A stretch of 64,000 nt of DNA, from assembly GCA_024509875.1 (NCBI GenBank), contig JAMPIV010004926.1:124001-188000 (forward strand). The letters run 5' to 3'. A program made the translations under genes and the position numbers. The notes under the pieces were generated by a model. The model ran no database searches, had not been told where the DNA came from, and saw only the letters and a list, made by a program, of their open reading frames with translations. Positions within the stretch are counted from its first letter, which is position 1. Every line of letters starts with the position of its first letter. This DNA comes from Oreohelix idahoensis. Lineage: Eukaryota > Mollusca > Gastropoda > Stylommatophora > Oreohelicidae. This document shows positions 30,944 to 41,394 of this stretch, piece by piece.

Positions 30944-33900
30944 CAATATACACCCATGCCTCGACTTTCGTCGCTTCGCTCTTTCGTCGTGTCGCAGAGA
31001 GATTTATGATCAATACATTTTCTATATTCTTTTCTTTTCTACCCGTGTCCTCTACTTTATTATCGCTCTTTTACCCTTTTCCTGTTTGTTTCGCATTCGT
31101 TCGTTTGCGACACAAATATATATTATTGTCCCATTCTAACTTTACTGTTCTGTTCTCATACTGGAAATGCATTTATTGCATAAGATGTCATGGTAACGAA
31201 TAGTGTGAGAATTCATTCCGTCAGACATAGATGCAGACAACTGTCTACAGTTTCATCTGACACGCGAGTTTCTTTGGCTAAGTTTCTCGGCTTGAAGGTG
31301 TGGAACGCGCCAGACCTGCTCGCTCAGAGCAGACATATCATCTGGCATTTTCATCTGACATGCGCGCTCTATGGTCAGTTTGCTAGCGTTAGGTGTGAAG
31401 ACGCACTGTTGGCAGTTACAGCAGGCGTCTAAGTTAATGTAAGTGTTAGAAGGGGAGAGACCGGCGCTGTTTTCGGGTTTCCGAAAATAACGTGGGATCC
31501 TTGTCTGGTTTTCATATATCTACACCAGCAACTTGATTTCATTCACTCATTTTCCAAGTTGCAGTAGATGTGGTCACTTCGTTTTAGATATTTAATTATA
31601 AGTGAAACTCTTAGTTTCGTTGTGAGACCGTAGTTCTGTCTGGAGGTAACTTTATAATATATTTTAGATCTAGTATTTTGTGAGTGACCTAAAGTGTTAA
31701 TCGCCTATTTCATTTTTACTAGTTTTTGTGTGTGTGCAGAGTGATTAAATTTAAGTCGGTTATTCTCTAGTGACGTGTTTCAGTGGACAGCAGAATAAAT
31801 TATAATTACCAGCGTAAACTCATGCAGCTGTAATGAATTTAATTTAACTGCTAAATAATCAGAGGAGAATATTTTCTAAAACTAAACTCATAACTGCACT
31901 GACTCATCATTGAGTATTGACGAAATACGTTTGTATTTCTAATTCATGATGACTGATTTTATGTATATAACTTATTTCACGGGAAGTTTTAAACGTTAAG
32001 TCAAGCTCTACGCTTGCAGTTTATAATGAAGTTATGACCGAGGAATAGTATGTATAATTATTTTATATGATTTGTTTTCTTTTATTCAGTGAAAACTGGG
32101 GTGACCCAACTTTGCCAGCGTTTAGTACCTGAGAAATATCTGTGAAGAACTAAACATTTTCATTACAACAAAAACTTTAAAAAAGTTAAATGAAGTAACG
32201 GGCCTATCGCGCCAGATTTAATTCTTCCTGAGAAAAACTCAAGTACATTTCAACCCGTGTGGCAAGTAAAATACAAATATCAGTAACATCCCGACGGGGT
32301 TTTTGACTAGCGGTGTGGTGACCAAATAAAGTCCTATCCTGAAAGAAGACACCAACCTGACATGCCTCATTTCTAGAAACCTAAGCTATTGACACTGTGC
32401 TCGCTGTTAACGTTTGTGCCTGGACAATTTTAATGAGACCTAAACAGACATCCGAAAATAAGAACATCCAAGGAATCGTTCCCTGAAGCAGAGAATTCAA
32501 CCCATCTTTTTGGAACTGGGGATTTCTTGGTCAAGACTGCCTTAAACGATTCTGTATGTGAATGTCCTTAAAATTATGTTTCCAGATGCTGCTACCAAAG
32601 CTGTAAGTACGCAAGAGAGCACGTGGCCACGGCTAAATGAATAGAGTGAATGCAGGACTGAGTGTTACCTTTACTGTTGTATTTTGTCATCCATTTTGCT
32701 GTCTCAACTTTCTTTATGCAAGATTTGTTGCTAACAATATTTTTCCTTAGGATAGATCATACTATATCAAAGTCTGCTCATACCTTTAAAAGGGAAAATC
32801 ATTAGACTACCGCAGATGTATCCGTGACTCGTTGGGGCTATCACTTTCTTTTTTCCAACAGGACTGTGGGCTATCCAGCGGGGGAAAAGATCATAACTGG
32901 GGGGGGGGGGGGGGCCTATCATTATTGTAGCAATTCGTTGACTTTATGACTATGTACACCCACGACGACCGTTGCCTCAATTGGCTGTGTGAGGTGTACC
33001 CGGAAACGGGGCCTCCCAGTACTGAGGCACAGTTAAGTCCCTGATGTCACTTATCGGTGCAGAGTTGAGAGAGATGGCTGAGAATCACAATCCCCCTGTG
33101 TTGCAGCATGTTGAGAACCCAGCATTGCACACTAAGTTTGGGGGGATCACTTGGGCACCAGACTTAATACTGGCTCTTGACTGGATGGCCGCATGCAAGA
33201 GATTTCTACAGTGGAGAGATGACGGGTGGTGGGTATCTGGAAGTGGCTCTGTGCAGGACGTGAGGATTCCTTGGGAGAGCCCAGAACCAGAGCACAGCAT
33301 TGTGCAAGCTCTGCATAGTTGGAGAGCCCCCCTGGATGATGGGGAATGCACAGTGTGCCACCCCACCTATCCCCAACTGCTAACTTAGAACCAGAAGTGG
33401 GGTCCTCTGTATGCTGCCAGGCCAGGATAAAATGCCTGGGAAAGAGACTGGAGCTCAGAACTCCCCAGCTCAAAGTTGCAGGATGGCAGAAAAGCCACGG
33501 GAAAGACAGGTCTTTTTTGAAGATAATGCAACCATATTTTCACCATACGAGCTCGGACGCCGCCTCAATAAACAAGGTCCGCGCAGAGCAGTGACACCCC
33601 CAGGCTGCTTGCAAATAGTCTACTACTGGGAACATAAACAGATTAGGGATGAGCCCACTCTCCCGTTGAAGAGGTGCTAAAGTCGTAGATACTGGGCCAG
33701 AAGGCGCACCGGAAACCACAGTATCACGCAACTCGCTTTTTTTGTTATGGATGAGTACACCGTCAAATAAATCTCGTGCTGGTGCTCGCCCTGTGGAGCT
33801 CCACCAGGCAGGTGCAGTGCCGGGCTCTGAGCCTCGACAGAGCCCGCCCTCAGCTACTGGAGGACCCTCTGGACCGTCTTGTGGAGTCAGCAGACGGCAG

Positions 33901-33999
33901 AGGAGAACTACTGACCAAAACAAAACAGAAAAAGAGAAACCCAGGGTGCCATTTGTCATGATGCACTGGAATGCAGAGGGAGTGAACAGCAAGCAGGCT

Positions 34000-34787
34000 C
34001 ATCTCATCATCATCTCAACCCATAACCCGTCATGGGTCGTAGGGGTGCCATGGTGGAAGCATCAGCAGACAGGGTCCTCCACTGCTCTCTATTCTCAGCA
34101 ATACGTACAAGTGTGGAGAAACCGTGTCCTGCCCATTCTTTGATGTTATCAGCCCAGGATTTTCTTTGCCTTCCTCTTCTCCGTTTACCTTCGACTGTTC
34201 CCTGGAGGATCGTTTTCGAAAGGGAGTCATGACGAGTTACATGCCCAAACCAGGCAAGCTTTCGACGTTTCACTATTGACAAAAGTGGTTCTTGATGGCC
34301 TGCATAGGTGTTTATCTTCTCTCTAACATAGACATTTGTTTTGTGCTCTTTATAGCAAATGCGCAAAATTCTTCTATAACATTTATGCTCGAAAGCCTGA
34401 ATCCTTCGCTCCGTATCTGCAGTGAGTGTCCAGCCCTCACACCCATACAAGAGAATAGATAATACAAGTGATTTGTATAATTTGATCTTCACAGGAAAAC
34501 TGATGTTACTTTTCCAGATCACATTCAACCTTGTCATGGCAGCTGAGGCCATCTCAAGTCTTGTCTTGATTTCTTTATTTGATCTTCCATCACTACATAT
34601 AGTGGACCCGAGATATTTAAAGGTGTTAACTTCTTCTAACGTTTGCCCATTTAACGTAATGTTGGTCGGAACATGTTTCTTATGGCTATTCACCAATATC
34701 TTGCTTTTTTCTATATTAATTTCCATCCCATATGTTCTTGTTACTTTCTCCAGTCTAGAGGTAAGGTCTTGAAGTTCTGATTCTGTT
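34000..34787 (-). mobile_element. LINE family C2, 5'-truncated, inserted in LINE D
   Basis: A 6-bp duplication CAGGCT lies at 33994-33999 and 34788-34793. The minus-strand ORF 34726-34010 (238 codons) reads INIEKSKILVNSHKK, FKYLGSTICSDGRSN, LYGCEGWTLTADTERR, KLAWFGHVTRHDS and GKRRRGRQRKSW. The tail is a (GAT)-rich stretch at the left edge. Removing the insertion restores the LINE D endonuclease frame. Confidence 0.9.
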
Positions 34788-34826
34788 CAGGCTGGATACA
34801 GCAAAAAGACAGAGCTGGAAAACATC

Positions 34827-35399
34827 TTGTATGAGAAACAAGTCAGTGTTTGCTGTATCCAAGAGACTCACTTGAACGCAGATCAAACCTTTAAAATAAG
34901 GGGATATCAATGCTTCAGATCCAACAGACAAGATAGACGAAAAGGAGGAGTGCTTACTCTTGTGGGGAATGACATTCATGCACATGAAAGGAAGGCCTAC
35001 ATGGATGGAGCAGAATATCAGCTGTTGCAGATAGGGGTAGACAGGATGGAAATAGAACTCCTGAACTATTACTGTCCAAACAGCAAACCCCTGAGTCTCA
35101 GCTCTATACAGGTATCAGCCACCAACTTTATAGCAGTTGGAGACTTTAATAGCCACTCCCAGAGCTGGGGCTATAACCATCTAGATCACAGGGGTGAAGG
35201 GGTTGAAACATGGCAAGATGATCACTCCCTAATCCTAGTCAATAATGCCACAGATACTCCTACCTTCTACTCCAGAGGATGGCACACAACTTCAACACCA
35301 GATCTTGCCTTTGCCACCCCAGATATAGCTGGATCTATTAGTAGAGAAGTAGGAGACCAACTAGGGGGAAGCGACCATCGCCCAATCTTTCTTACTGTC
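34827..35399 (+). pseudogene. LINE D endonuclease domain, cut by gypsy-2
   Basis: The domain starts upstream (MHWNAEGVNSKQ at 33963-33999, before the LINE C2 insertion) and continues here with VCCIQETHLNAD, GGVLTL, FIAVGDFNSHSQSWG and GGSDHRPIFL: the E, D/N and DH active-site motifs of AP-type endonucleases. The reading frame stays open up to the gypsy-2 border and continues in the same frame at 43709 on the other side. What follows 35399 in the local ORF is LTR sequence. Confidence 0.9.
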
Positions 35400-37658
35400 T
35401 GTGGTGAAGTGGGATGTTATAAATATTTATAGGGGACTTAGTGTACTGACTGAGATCAGCTGTGAAGGTATCTATATCTATTAAGAGTAGTGTATTATAG
35501 ATAACCTTACTTGCTACCACATATCTATTATCTCAGTCAGAATTATTCTGCAATAGTGTGATGACTACGTTATGTGTCTAGGGTATGTGTAGGATGAAGT
35601 GTAAGTCAAAACAACAACAGACAGATAAACAATTAAATTTAATCCACTACTCTTGACAACACTGTGACACTCACATACATATAACACTCTATAAGGATAT
35701 CTTAAAAGAGTCACTGATAACTTTTCAAATAACAATATGAACCAGGAATCACAAGCAATTTAAATTACAAGTATATGTACAGAATTTATCAATATGAATA
35801 TTGTAGTGACATATATTATTAAAAATATCCTATGTGTGTCAGTTGTGTAGTGGTAATATGAGGTAATACTGGTTTTGTGTTGTTCAAGCTCTGTTGGTAT
35901 TTGTCATCATGACTTCAATAGTTTGTCTTTAGGGACTAGTATTGGAGATGTTCTCAGTTCCTGATATTAAGACAAGTAAATTCCCCTCTTAAGGTTATTT
36001 TTACAAAGTCATTTCAAGATGAGGGGACATAATGTTGAGCTCAGCTGGCCAAATCCGCTTATCTGGCGTGATGGCGGCAGGAAAGGACTCCTCTGCTCGA
36101 ATTCTCCTCTGGGCTCTGGAGACACCTCACTGATAGCTAAAAAGACCAAGGAGTATGCTGTCCGACTCGGGATTCAGCAAAGCTCTGACCAGGTGCTGCT
36201 CAGTACCATCAAGACCACGGTCCCTGAAATCAAGAAGGATGTACCTTCTATTTCATAACTAACTTATACTCTAGTTATACACTGAGCACAATACAACACA
36301 AACATTGAGTTCAGAGCGTTAGGCCAACTGTCAGCTTCATCTGAAATACTTTATACCAGCATTACCCTCCTTAATGGTTACCACGCCTCTGCACTTCCAG
36401 CATTACTTCTTTCTAGTCAATCATCTAGGTGTCAGTGTACTGTTTGGCCATTCCATGCCGTTTTACTTTCCTCCGACACCCTCTGTTCAGGCTGGAGCAT
36501 TATAGGCTTTACCTCACGTTTGCCACTGAACTACACATATATATACAGGCATAAATTAACAATTCACATTCAATTTTCATTAAAAGGTACTGAATGGTTC
36601 AAGCTTACCACAATTTCATGGAAATAAACACAGATACGTTGATTAGCAATGAATTCTGGCACAAACTGGCACAAATTCCCATCTGCTTATGTTCCAGGCT
36701 TTTATTTTAGCAAAAATGTGAGCTGGCTTCAACGCACTGTCGCTTTATCAAGCTTATTTGAATTAGTGGTCTCGAACTAACGCTCCTAAGTGAGTATATC
36801 AGCGAGTCTAGCCAATGAGGCCCCGTTTCGACAAGTGTTTGAAAAAATGTTACCTTTCCCCGTCTCCCTAACAACGAAAGATAGTATTTATAGTCTGACC
36901 AATCGTGGTTCGTCTTTCATTTGTTGCGCTCCAATCAATTTGGAGTTTACATGGTAGGCTATTTCTGTAACGTAAGTTTTTTTCAAACACGTTATAAAAA
37001 AATTTTATGAGCAGAAATGATTCCATGCTGTCAGGCATCCCCAATATTTTATTTTGGTTATAACTTATTAATTCCTGGACTATTTGCATAACGTTTTACA
37101 TATTCTTTGTCAGCAAACCCTAAGGAACCCAAATATCCAAATTTAAAAGAGCTACGTGGCTGCGTTCAAAATATGCAATTTCTAGGATAGTCGTGTAGTT
37201 GTTTATTTTATCACTGTCGATTGAAATAAAGTTAGTGCATGTAGTCTTACACGCGTGATGGCAGCATTTGTGTATCGCGCGACGCGTGTTTAGTGTTCGG
37301 CTTTCTGCCTCTCCCTTCTCTTTTTATCCTTTTGTCCATCTGTTCGTTCGTTTTTGATAACATAGTGTAGAAAAAGACATGAATGGAATTTAAAATTTAG
37401 GTCAACTTGCATATTTCAAGGTTTTTCTTAGAAAGGCAGCACATTTTATTGAAGAAAGCGGGTCATAATACAGTAAGCTTTTACTATCAACGTGAAAGCG
37501 TTACAATTTGCATACGCAGTAGAAAACAAGGGGATTTCGAGTACCTTCTTTGTGACAGCACTGTTATTTTACCATTGCTCTTCTCTTTATTAATTTTATT
37601 TGTTAGGCTTCATATTTACCTAATAATTTATATATGTGGATTAGAATATTCCACGACA
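35400..37658 (-). repeat. gypsy-2 3' LTR
   Basis: 2,259 bp. Plus-strand ends TGTGGTGAAG and CCACGACA. Only about half a dozen substitutions or 1-bp indels separate it from the other LTR, plus one 50-bp segment that it lacks (present at about 41735-41784). A 5-bp duplication CTGTC lies outside (35395-35399 and 43704-43708). A 79-codon plus-strand ORF (36019-36258) is antisense to the element and is present unchanged in the other LTR. Confidence 0.95.
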
Positions 37659-37672
37659 CCTCCCCTCTTAAA
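37659..37672 (-). promoter_or_regulatory. gypsy-2 polypurine tract
   Basis: The minus strand reads TAAGAGGGGAGG directly before the 3' LTR start (TGTCGTGG), the expected plus-strand priming site. Confidence 0.85.
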
Positions 37673-37725
37673 ACAGACATTATATGTCAGTCCTTTATTC
37701 TATATACACATAGAGAAATTTATTA

Positions 37726-39219
37726 TTATTTCTGGGGTTTAAGGTGATTCTCATCACACGGATGGCGGCTTAAAAAATCCGCTCCCAAATTGGTTTTCCC
37801 AGATATATACTCAATGCTAAAATTATATGGAGCCAAAAGTAAAGACCATCGGAGTAACCTGGAGTTCTCATGCCTAGCCTGTGCTAGAAACGATAAAGGT
37901 TTGTGGTCTGTTTGCAACTTAAATGCCTTCCCATATAGATAAATATTGAATTTCTTTATCGCCCATATTACTGCAAGACATTCTTTTTCGCTAGTTGAGT
38001 AGTTGATTTCAGCTTTATTCAACTTTCTGCTAGCATATGCCACTGGGCTTAATTCCCCATCCAATGCATCAGATCTCTGTAGTAGAGTTGCTCCTAGCCC
38101 AATATTACTTGCATCCGTCCTTACTATGAATTCTTGACTTAAGTCAGGTAATTTCAAAATAGGTTTACTTGTGAGCTTTTCCTTCAATTCTTGGTAAGTC
38201 ATTTCACATTGTGGTGTCCATGTAATGCGATCTGGATGTCCTTTACGTGTCAATTCAGTTAACGGTGCACATATGGAATTAAAGTTTTTGATATACTTCT
38301 GGTAGAAACCACATAATGAGACAAAGGATCTCACGTCCTTCTTGGTTTGTGGTCTCGGGGCTTTCTGTAGTTTCTCTAAATTCTTTGGGTCAGGGGTCAT
38401 GTTTCCCTGATAAACTGTGTGTCCCAAAAATTCCAATTCTTTACATCCAACGCAACATTTGGTTGGTCGGGCTGTTAAATTTGCCTCCCTAAGTCGATCA
38501 AACAGCATGTTCAGAGAGTCAATGTGTTCCTCAAATGTTTCTGTTGCTATAAGGATATCATCCATAAAATTTGTTATACAGGGATTATTCAGAGGATCCA
38601 ATAATTTTCTCATCATTCTAGAGAAGACACTAGGCGCATTCTTCAATCCAAATGGCAATCTATTAAACTCATAGTGTCCTTCTGAGGTACTAAAAGCTAG
38701 GTATGGTCTAACCTCAGGCTTTACTGGAATCTGATAGTATCCTTTACTCAGATCCACTTTTGAGAAATATTTAGCTTTATTTAGTCTGGCAAACAGCTGA
38801 TTTGTATCCGGCAATGGATCCACCTGTCCTTCTGTAATAGCATTCAGTCTCCTGTAATCTATACAGAGTCTATGTTCTCCAGAGGGCTTCCTTAAGAGTA
38901 CTACACCGGAACTGTACGAAGACTCACTGTGCGAAATAATTCCTTCCTTCAATAGATAGTCTATCTCTTCCTTCAAAGCTTTCTCCTTAGCAAACGGAAT
39001 CGAATATGGTTTCATACAGACAGGTGTGGAGTCTATTAGTTTCATATCATATTCCAATAGGTTTGTATGCCCTGGTCGGTCTGTTAACACCTCTGCATGA
39101 TTATTTAGAACCTGTTGCACTCTCTCTTTCTGAGTTTTCGTTAAATGTGTACTGATTTTCACCTGTGCTGCTGTCTCACATGGGTGTAATGGATATTCAA
39201 ATGATGAAAGCTCTTCCAC
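37726..39219 (-). CDS. pol: gypsy-2 reverse transcriptase and RNase H, intact
   Basis: 497 codons overlapping the upstream ORF by about 22 bp in the +1 frame. RT: KPYSIPFAKEKALKEEIDYL, GVVLLRKPSGEHRLCIDYRR, FSKVDLSKGYYQIPV, RLPFGLKNAPSVFSRMM, and the catalytic FMDDILIAT (FMDD instead of the common YxDD). Connection: FLGHTV...GFYQKYIKNF. RNase H: VRTDASNIGLGATLLQ, YSTSEKECLAVIWAI, TDHKPLSFL, GADFLSRHP. It ends about 70 bp before the 3' LTR, so RT-RNase H is the last domain and no integrase follows it. Confidence 0.95.
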   Translation of the reverse strand: MEELSSFEYPLHPCETAAQVKISTHLTKTQKERVQQVLNNHAEVLTDRPGHTNLLEYDMKLIDSTPVCMKPYSIPFAKEKALKEEIDYLLKEGIISHSESSYSSGVVLLRKPSGEHRLCIDYRRLNAITEGQVDPLPDTNQLFARLNKAKYFSKVDLSKGYYQIPVKPEVRPYLAFSTSEGHYEFNRLPFGLKNAPSVFSRMMRKLLDPLNNPCITNFMDDILIATETFEEHIDSLNMLFDRLREANLTARPTKCCVGCKELEFLGHTVYQGNMTPDPKNLEKLQKAPRPQTKKDVRSFVSLCGFYQKYIKNFNSICAPLTELTRKGHPDRITWTPQCEMTYQELKEKLTSKPILKLPDLSQEFIVRTDASNIGLGATLLQRSDALDGELSPVAYASRKLNKAEINYSTSEKECLAVIWAIKKFNIYLYGKAFKLQTDHKPLSFLAQARHENSRLLRWSLLLAPYNFSIEYISGKTNLGADFLSRHPCDENHLKPQK

Positions 39220-40360
39220 TCGAAGCTTTATAGTGATGATTTTTCTTCCCAGAATTATCAGTCACAAAACGACCGCTACCAATTCTTTTGGGGCTTTCTC
39301 CCCACTTAAAATTCTTGATGAGAGATTTCCTCTCTACATCCTCTTCCTCCAGTTTGTTTAAGTCCGATTGAGGGATTGTCGGCTTATCCTGGGGTAAGAC
39401 ATCTTTTTGCACTCTCCGCATAGTGGCCATTGTAAAACAGTTAAGTGAAGCTTGTCCGTGAAAAGGGGCTTCCCATTCTATTTGGTCCACTTTATCAAAT
39501 TTATATCTCTTTTTATTGTCAGGCCTAATTTTGCCCCGTGGCGTGTCCAGGTCCTGATCAATGTTCCCACTTGTGGGTGTTCCCTCATGTGCTATGCTAC
39601 ACCTTTCTACAAAATTCTCAATGTCCCATCTTGCTTTGGGCCAATAATAACTATGAGCCACCTTTTGAATGATGGTACCTATCTTCTCATGGTCCCCATC
39701 TGGTTTCACATGTAGGCTCCTTATTAAGTCTGTCCTATATCTCTTTGGAAGAACCAGCTGTCCGTGACCTTTGGATCTAGCTCCAGTCTTCCTATACATC
39801 AACTTGTTTTTCATGTAAAAATCTCCCTTGCCTGGAGTTGTATGACAAGTTGACAATTTTCTGAAACAAGGCTTGAGTGTTTTATCCCCAGCCTGTGCCT
39901 TCCTCATCTCTTCTGGAGTGGTATCCAACATAATATCCTCCTCCTGTCTTGAGGTCGACCTGACCTGAAGGGTTGCCATATACACAGGTTTCCTTCTGCA
40001 ACGGTCAGTGTCATGATTGTCCATCTGACAATTCTTACACCACCTTTTTCCTTGGTTGAAAGATTTTCTTTCATCATATTTCCTTTCATCGAATTGTGGG
40101 AATTTATTTTTATTTTCATACCGTGGCCTATCAAACTGGTGCTTACCTTTATTTTGATCTCTAGGATCAAATTTATTAAAGTTCTGTGGTGCCCTAAAGT
40201 TATCCACTTGTTTCTTTTTATTACCTGTTACCTCTGCTTGAGCTGCTTGATACCTTTCAGCAACATTTAGCAACTCACCCAGCCTCTCTGCACCTTGTTC
40301 CATGAGAAACTTTCTCAGGTCTGGAGCCATGGACTCTCTTAATTGCTCTATAAGGACCAT
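39197..40360 (-). CDS. gypsy-2 Gag C-terminus with zinc knuckle, joined to an integrase N-terminal segment
   Basis: 387 codons. Residues 1-45 complete the SCAN-like capsid (MVLIEQLRESMAPDLRKFLM). At about residue 108 is the CCHC knuckle CKNCQMDNHDTDRCRRK. After about 50 residues it becomes integrase-like: MRKAQAGDKTLKPCFRKL, KLMYRKTG, PKRYRTDLIRSLHVKPDGDH, YYWPKARWDIENFVERCS. The second zinc cysteine is replaced (CSIAH). No D,D,E core follows: the rest is a Lys/Asp-rich linker to the RT. No DTG protease motif was found. The order gag-(IN)-RT is the Gmr1-type order, here with most of PR and IN lost. Confidence 0.75.
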   Translation of the reverse strand: MVLIEQLRESMAPDLRKFLMEQGAERLGELLNVAERYQAAQAEVTGNKKKQVDNFRAPQNFNKFDPRDQNKGKHQFDRPRYENKNKFPQFDERKYDERKSFNQGKRWCKNCQMDNHDTDRCRRKPVYMATLQVRSTSRQEEDIMLDTTPEEMRKAQAGDKTLKPCFRKLSTCHTTPGKGDFYMKNKLMYRKTGARSKGHGQLVLPKRYRTDLIRSLHVKPDGDHEKIGTIIQKVAHSYYWPKARWDIENFVERCSIAHEGTPTSGNIDQDLDTPRGKIRPDNKKRYKFDKVDQIEWEAPFHGQASLNCFTMATMRRVQKDVLPQDKPTIPQSDLNKLEEEDVERKSLIKNFKWGESPKRIGSGRFVTDNSGKKNHHYKASSGRAFII

Positions 40361-40364
40361 TTCC

Positions 40365-41192
40365 TTAAGATCTTGGGTTTTCCCCCAGAGAAGTCCATTT
40401 CTCCAAGTATGTCTCTATTCGTGCAGAGAACTGGTGATAGGTTTCACCTGACAGTAGTTTAGCATTCCTAAATTTTTTCCTGTAAAACTCTGCATTCTTT
40501 TCATACCTTAACAAAAGAGCCTGCTTTAGCATGTTATAATTTTCTTGATCACCTCTGCTCATTTTTGCAAAAACTTCATAAGCTGCCCCACGAAGTCCTT
40601 GAGATAACTTTAAACTCCACCTTTCTCTCTCTAACCCATACGTGGTAGCTAATAGTTCGTACCTATTTAGGTAGCTCTCTATATCATCGTCTTTCTCAAC
40701 AAAATGATCTAAATGAAAGTTCATAGCTGAGGTTGAGGCTCCCTGAGTAACCGTAGCATCAGAGGCAAAGGGACTGGCACCATTTTCAGGAGCATGGCCT
40801 TGAAACTCAAACTCCCTTAGTCGTAACTCATGTTCCCTTTGTAATCTTTTATCTTCTGCTTCCCTTTCTGCAGCTAATTTTCTTTCTTCTGCAGCTAATT
40901 TCTTCTCTTCTCTTTCTGCAGCCAATCTTTTGTCTTCTCTTTCTGCTTCCAATTTCTTAGCCTCTTTGTCAGCCTCAATCTGCAACCTCTTAGTCTCAGC
41001 CTCAGCTTCAAATTGTAACTTCTTAATTTCCCTGTCAGCCTCTAACTTTCTTTCGGCTTCAAACCTTCTTTCTTCGCGTTCAATAAATTTGTCACATTCC
41101 GTAGTGACATAGGCAACCATAACTTGCCCATCTAATCCTAACTCTTTTGCAGTCTGTACAGCAGCAGATCGAAACTTGGCCAGGTCCGCCAT
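40365..41192 (-). CDS. gag: gypsy-2 Gag: charged coiled coil and SCAN-like capsid
   Basis: 275 codons, start MADLAKFRSAAVQTAKELG, first Met after the primer-binding site and leader. Residues 35-130 are almost entirely E/K/A/R heptads (repeats of KKLxAEREEKKLAAE type), a long coiled coil. Residues 165-270 are the SCAN-like capsid (ERERWSLKLSQGLRGAAYEV, MLKQALLLRYEKNAEFYRKK, SGETYHQFSARIETYLEKW). The frame ends at a stop within the domain; a one-base shift in a GGGGGAAAA tract continues it in the next ORF. This may be a mutation or a +1 shift site. Confidence 0.85.
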   Translation of the reverse strand: MADLAKFRSAAVQTAKELGLDGQVMVAYVTTECDKFIEREERRFEAERKLEADREIKKLQFEAEAETKRLQIEADKEAKKLEAEREDKRLAAEREEKKLAAEERKLAAEREAEDKRLQREHELRLREFEFQGHAPENGASPFASDATVTQGASTSAMNFHLDHFVEKDDDIESYLNRYELLATTYGLERERWSLKLSQGLRGAAYEVFAKMSRGDQENYNMLKQALLLRYEKNAEFYRKKFRNAKLLSGETYHQFSARIETYLEKWTSLGENPRS

Positions 41193-41362
41193 TGTCTATC
41201 AGGTAAGTTTATAAAATGTCTAACTAACAATTTAATCTCTAAATATATCTAATGGACAACACAGGCACCGTGAGCTCAACCTTATTTAATTCCACCCAAG
41301 GATACCTTTTAATTCTTATATTCCCTGAAGTGAATTACCCCCAATATTTATAATAGGGAAAG

Positions 41363-41390
41363 ATTCAAAATCCCAAGAGCGAGACCCCAA
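41363..41390 (-). promoter_or_regulatory. gypsy-2 primer-binding site
   Basis: Five bases inside the 5' LTR border, the minus strand reads TGGGGTCTCGCTCTTGGGAT and continues TTTGAATC. The complement looks like a tRNA 3' part (TTCAAAATCCC T arm, then ...GAGACCCCA). The tRNA was not identified. Confidence 0.7.
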
Positions 41391-41394
41391 TATA

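Noticed and set aside
33044..33680. ORFs 33044-33388 and 33411-33680 as LINE D ORF1
   Set aside because: No zinc knuckles, RRM or coiled coil expected for ORF1; the region is shared with the non-coding fragment at 10390-10735. Treated as leader.
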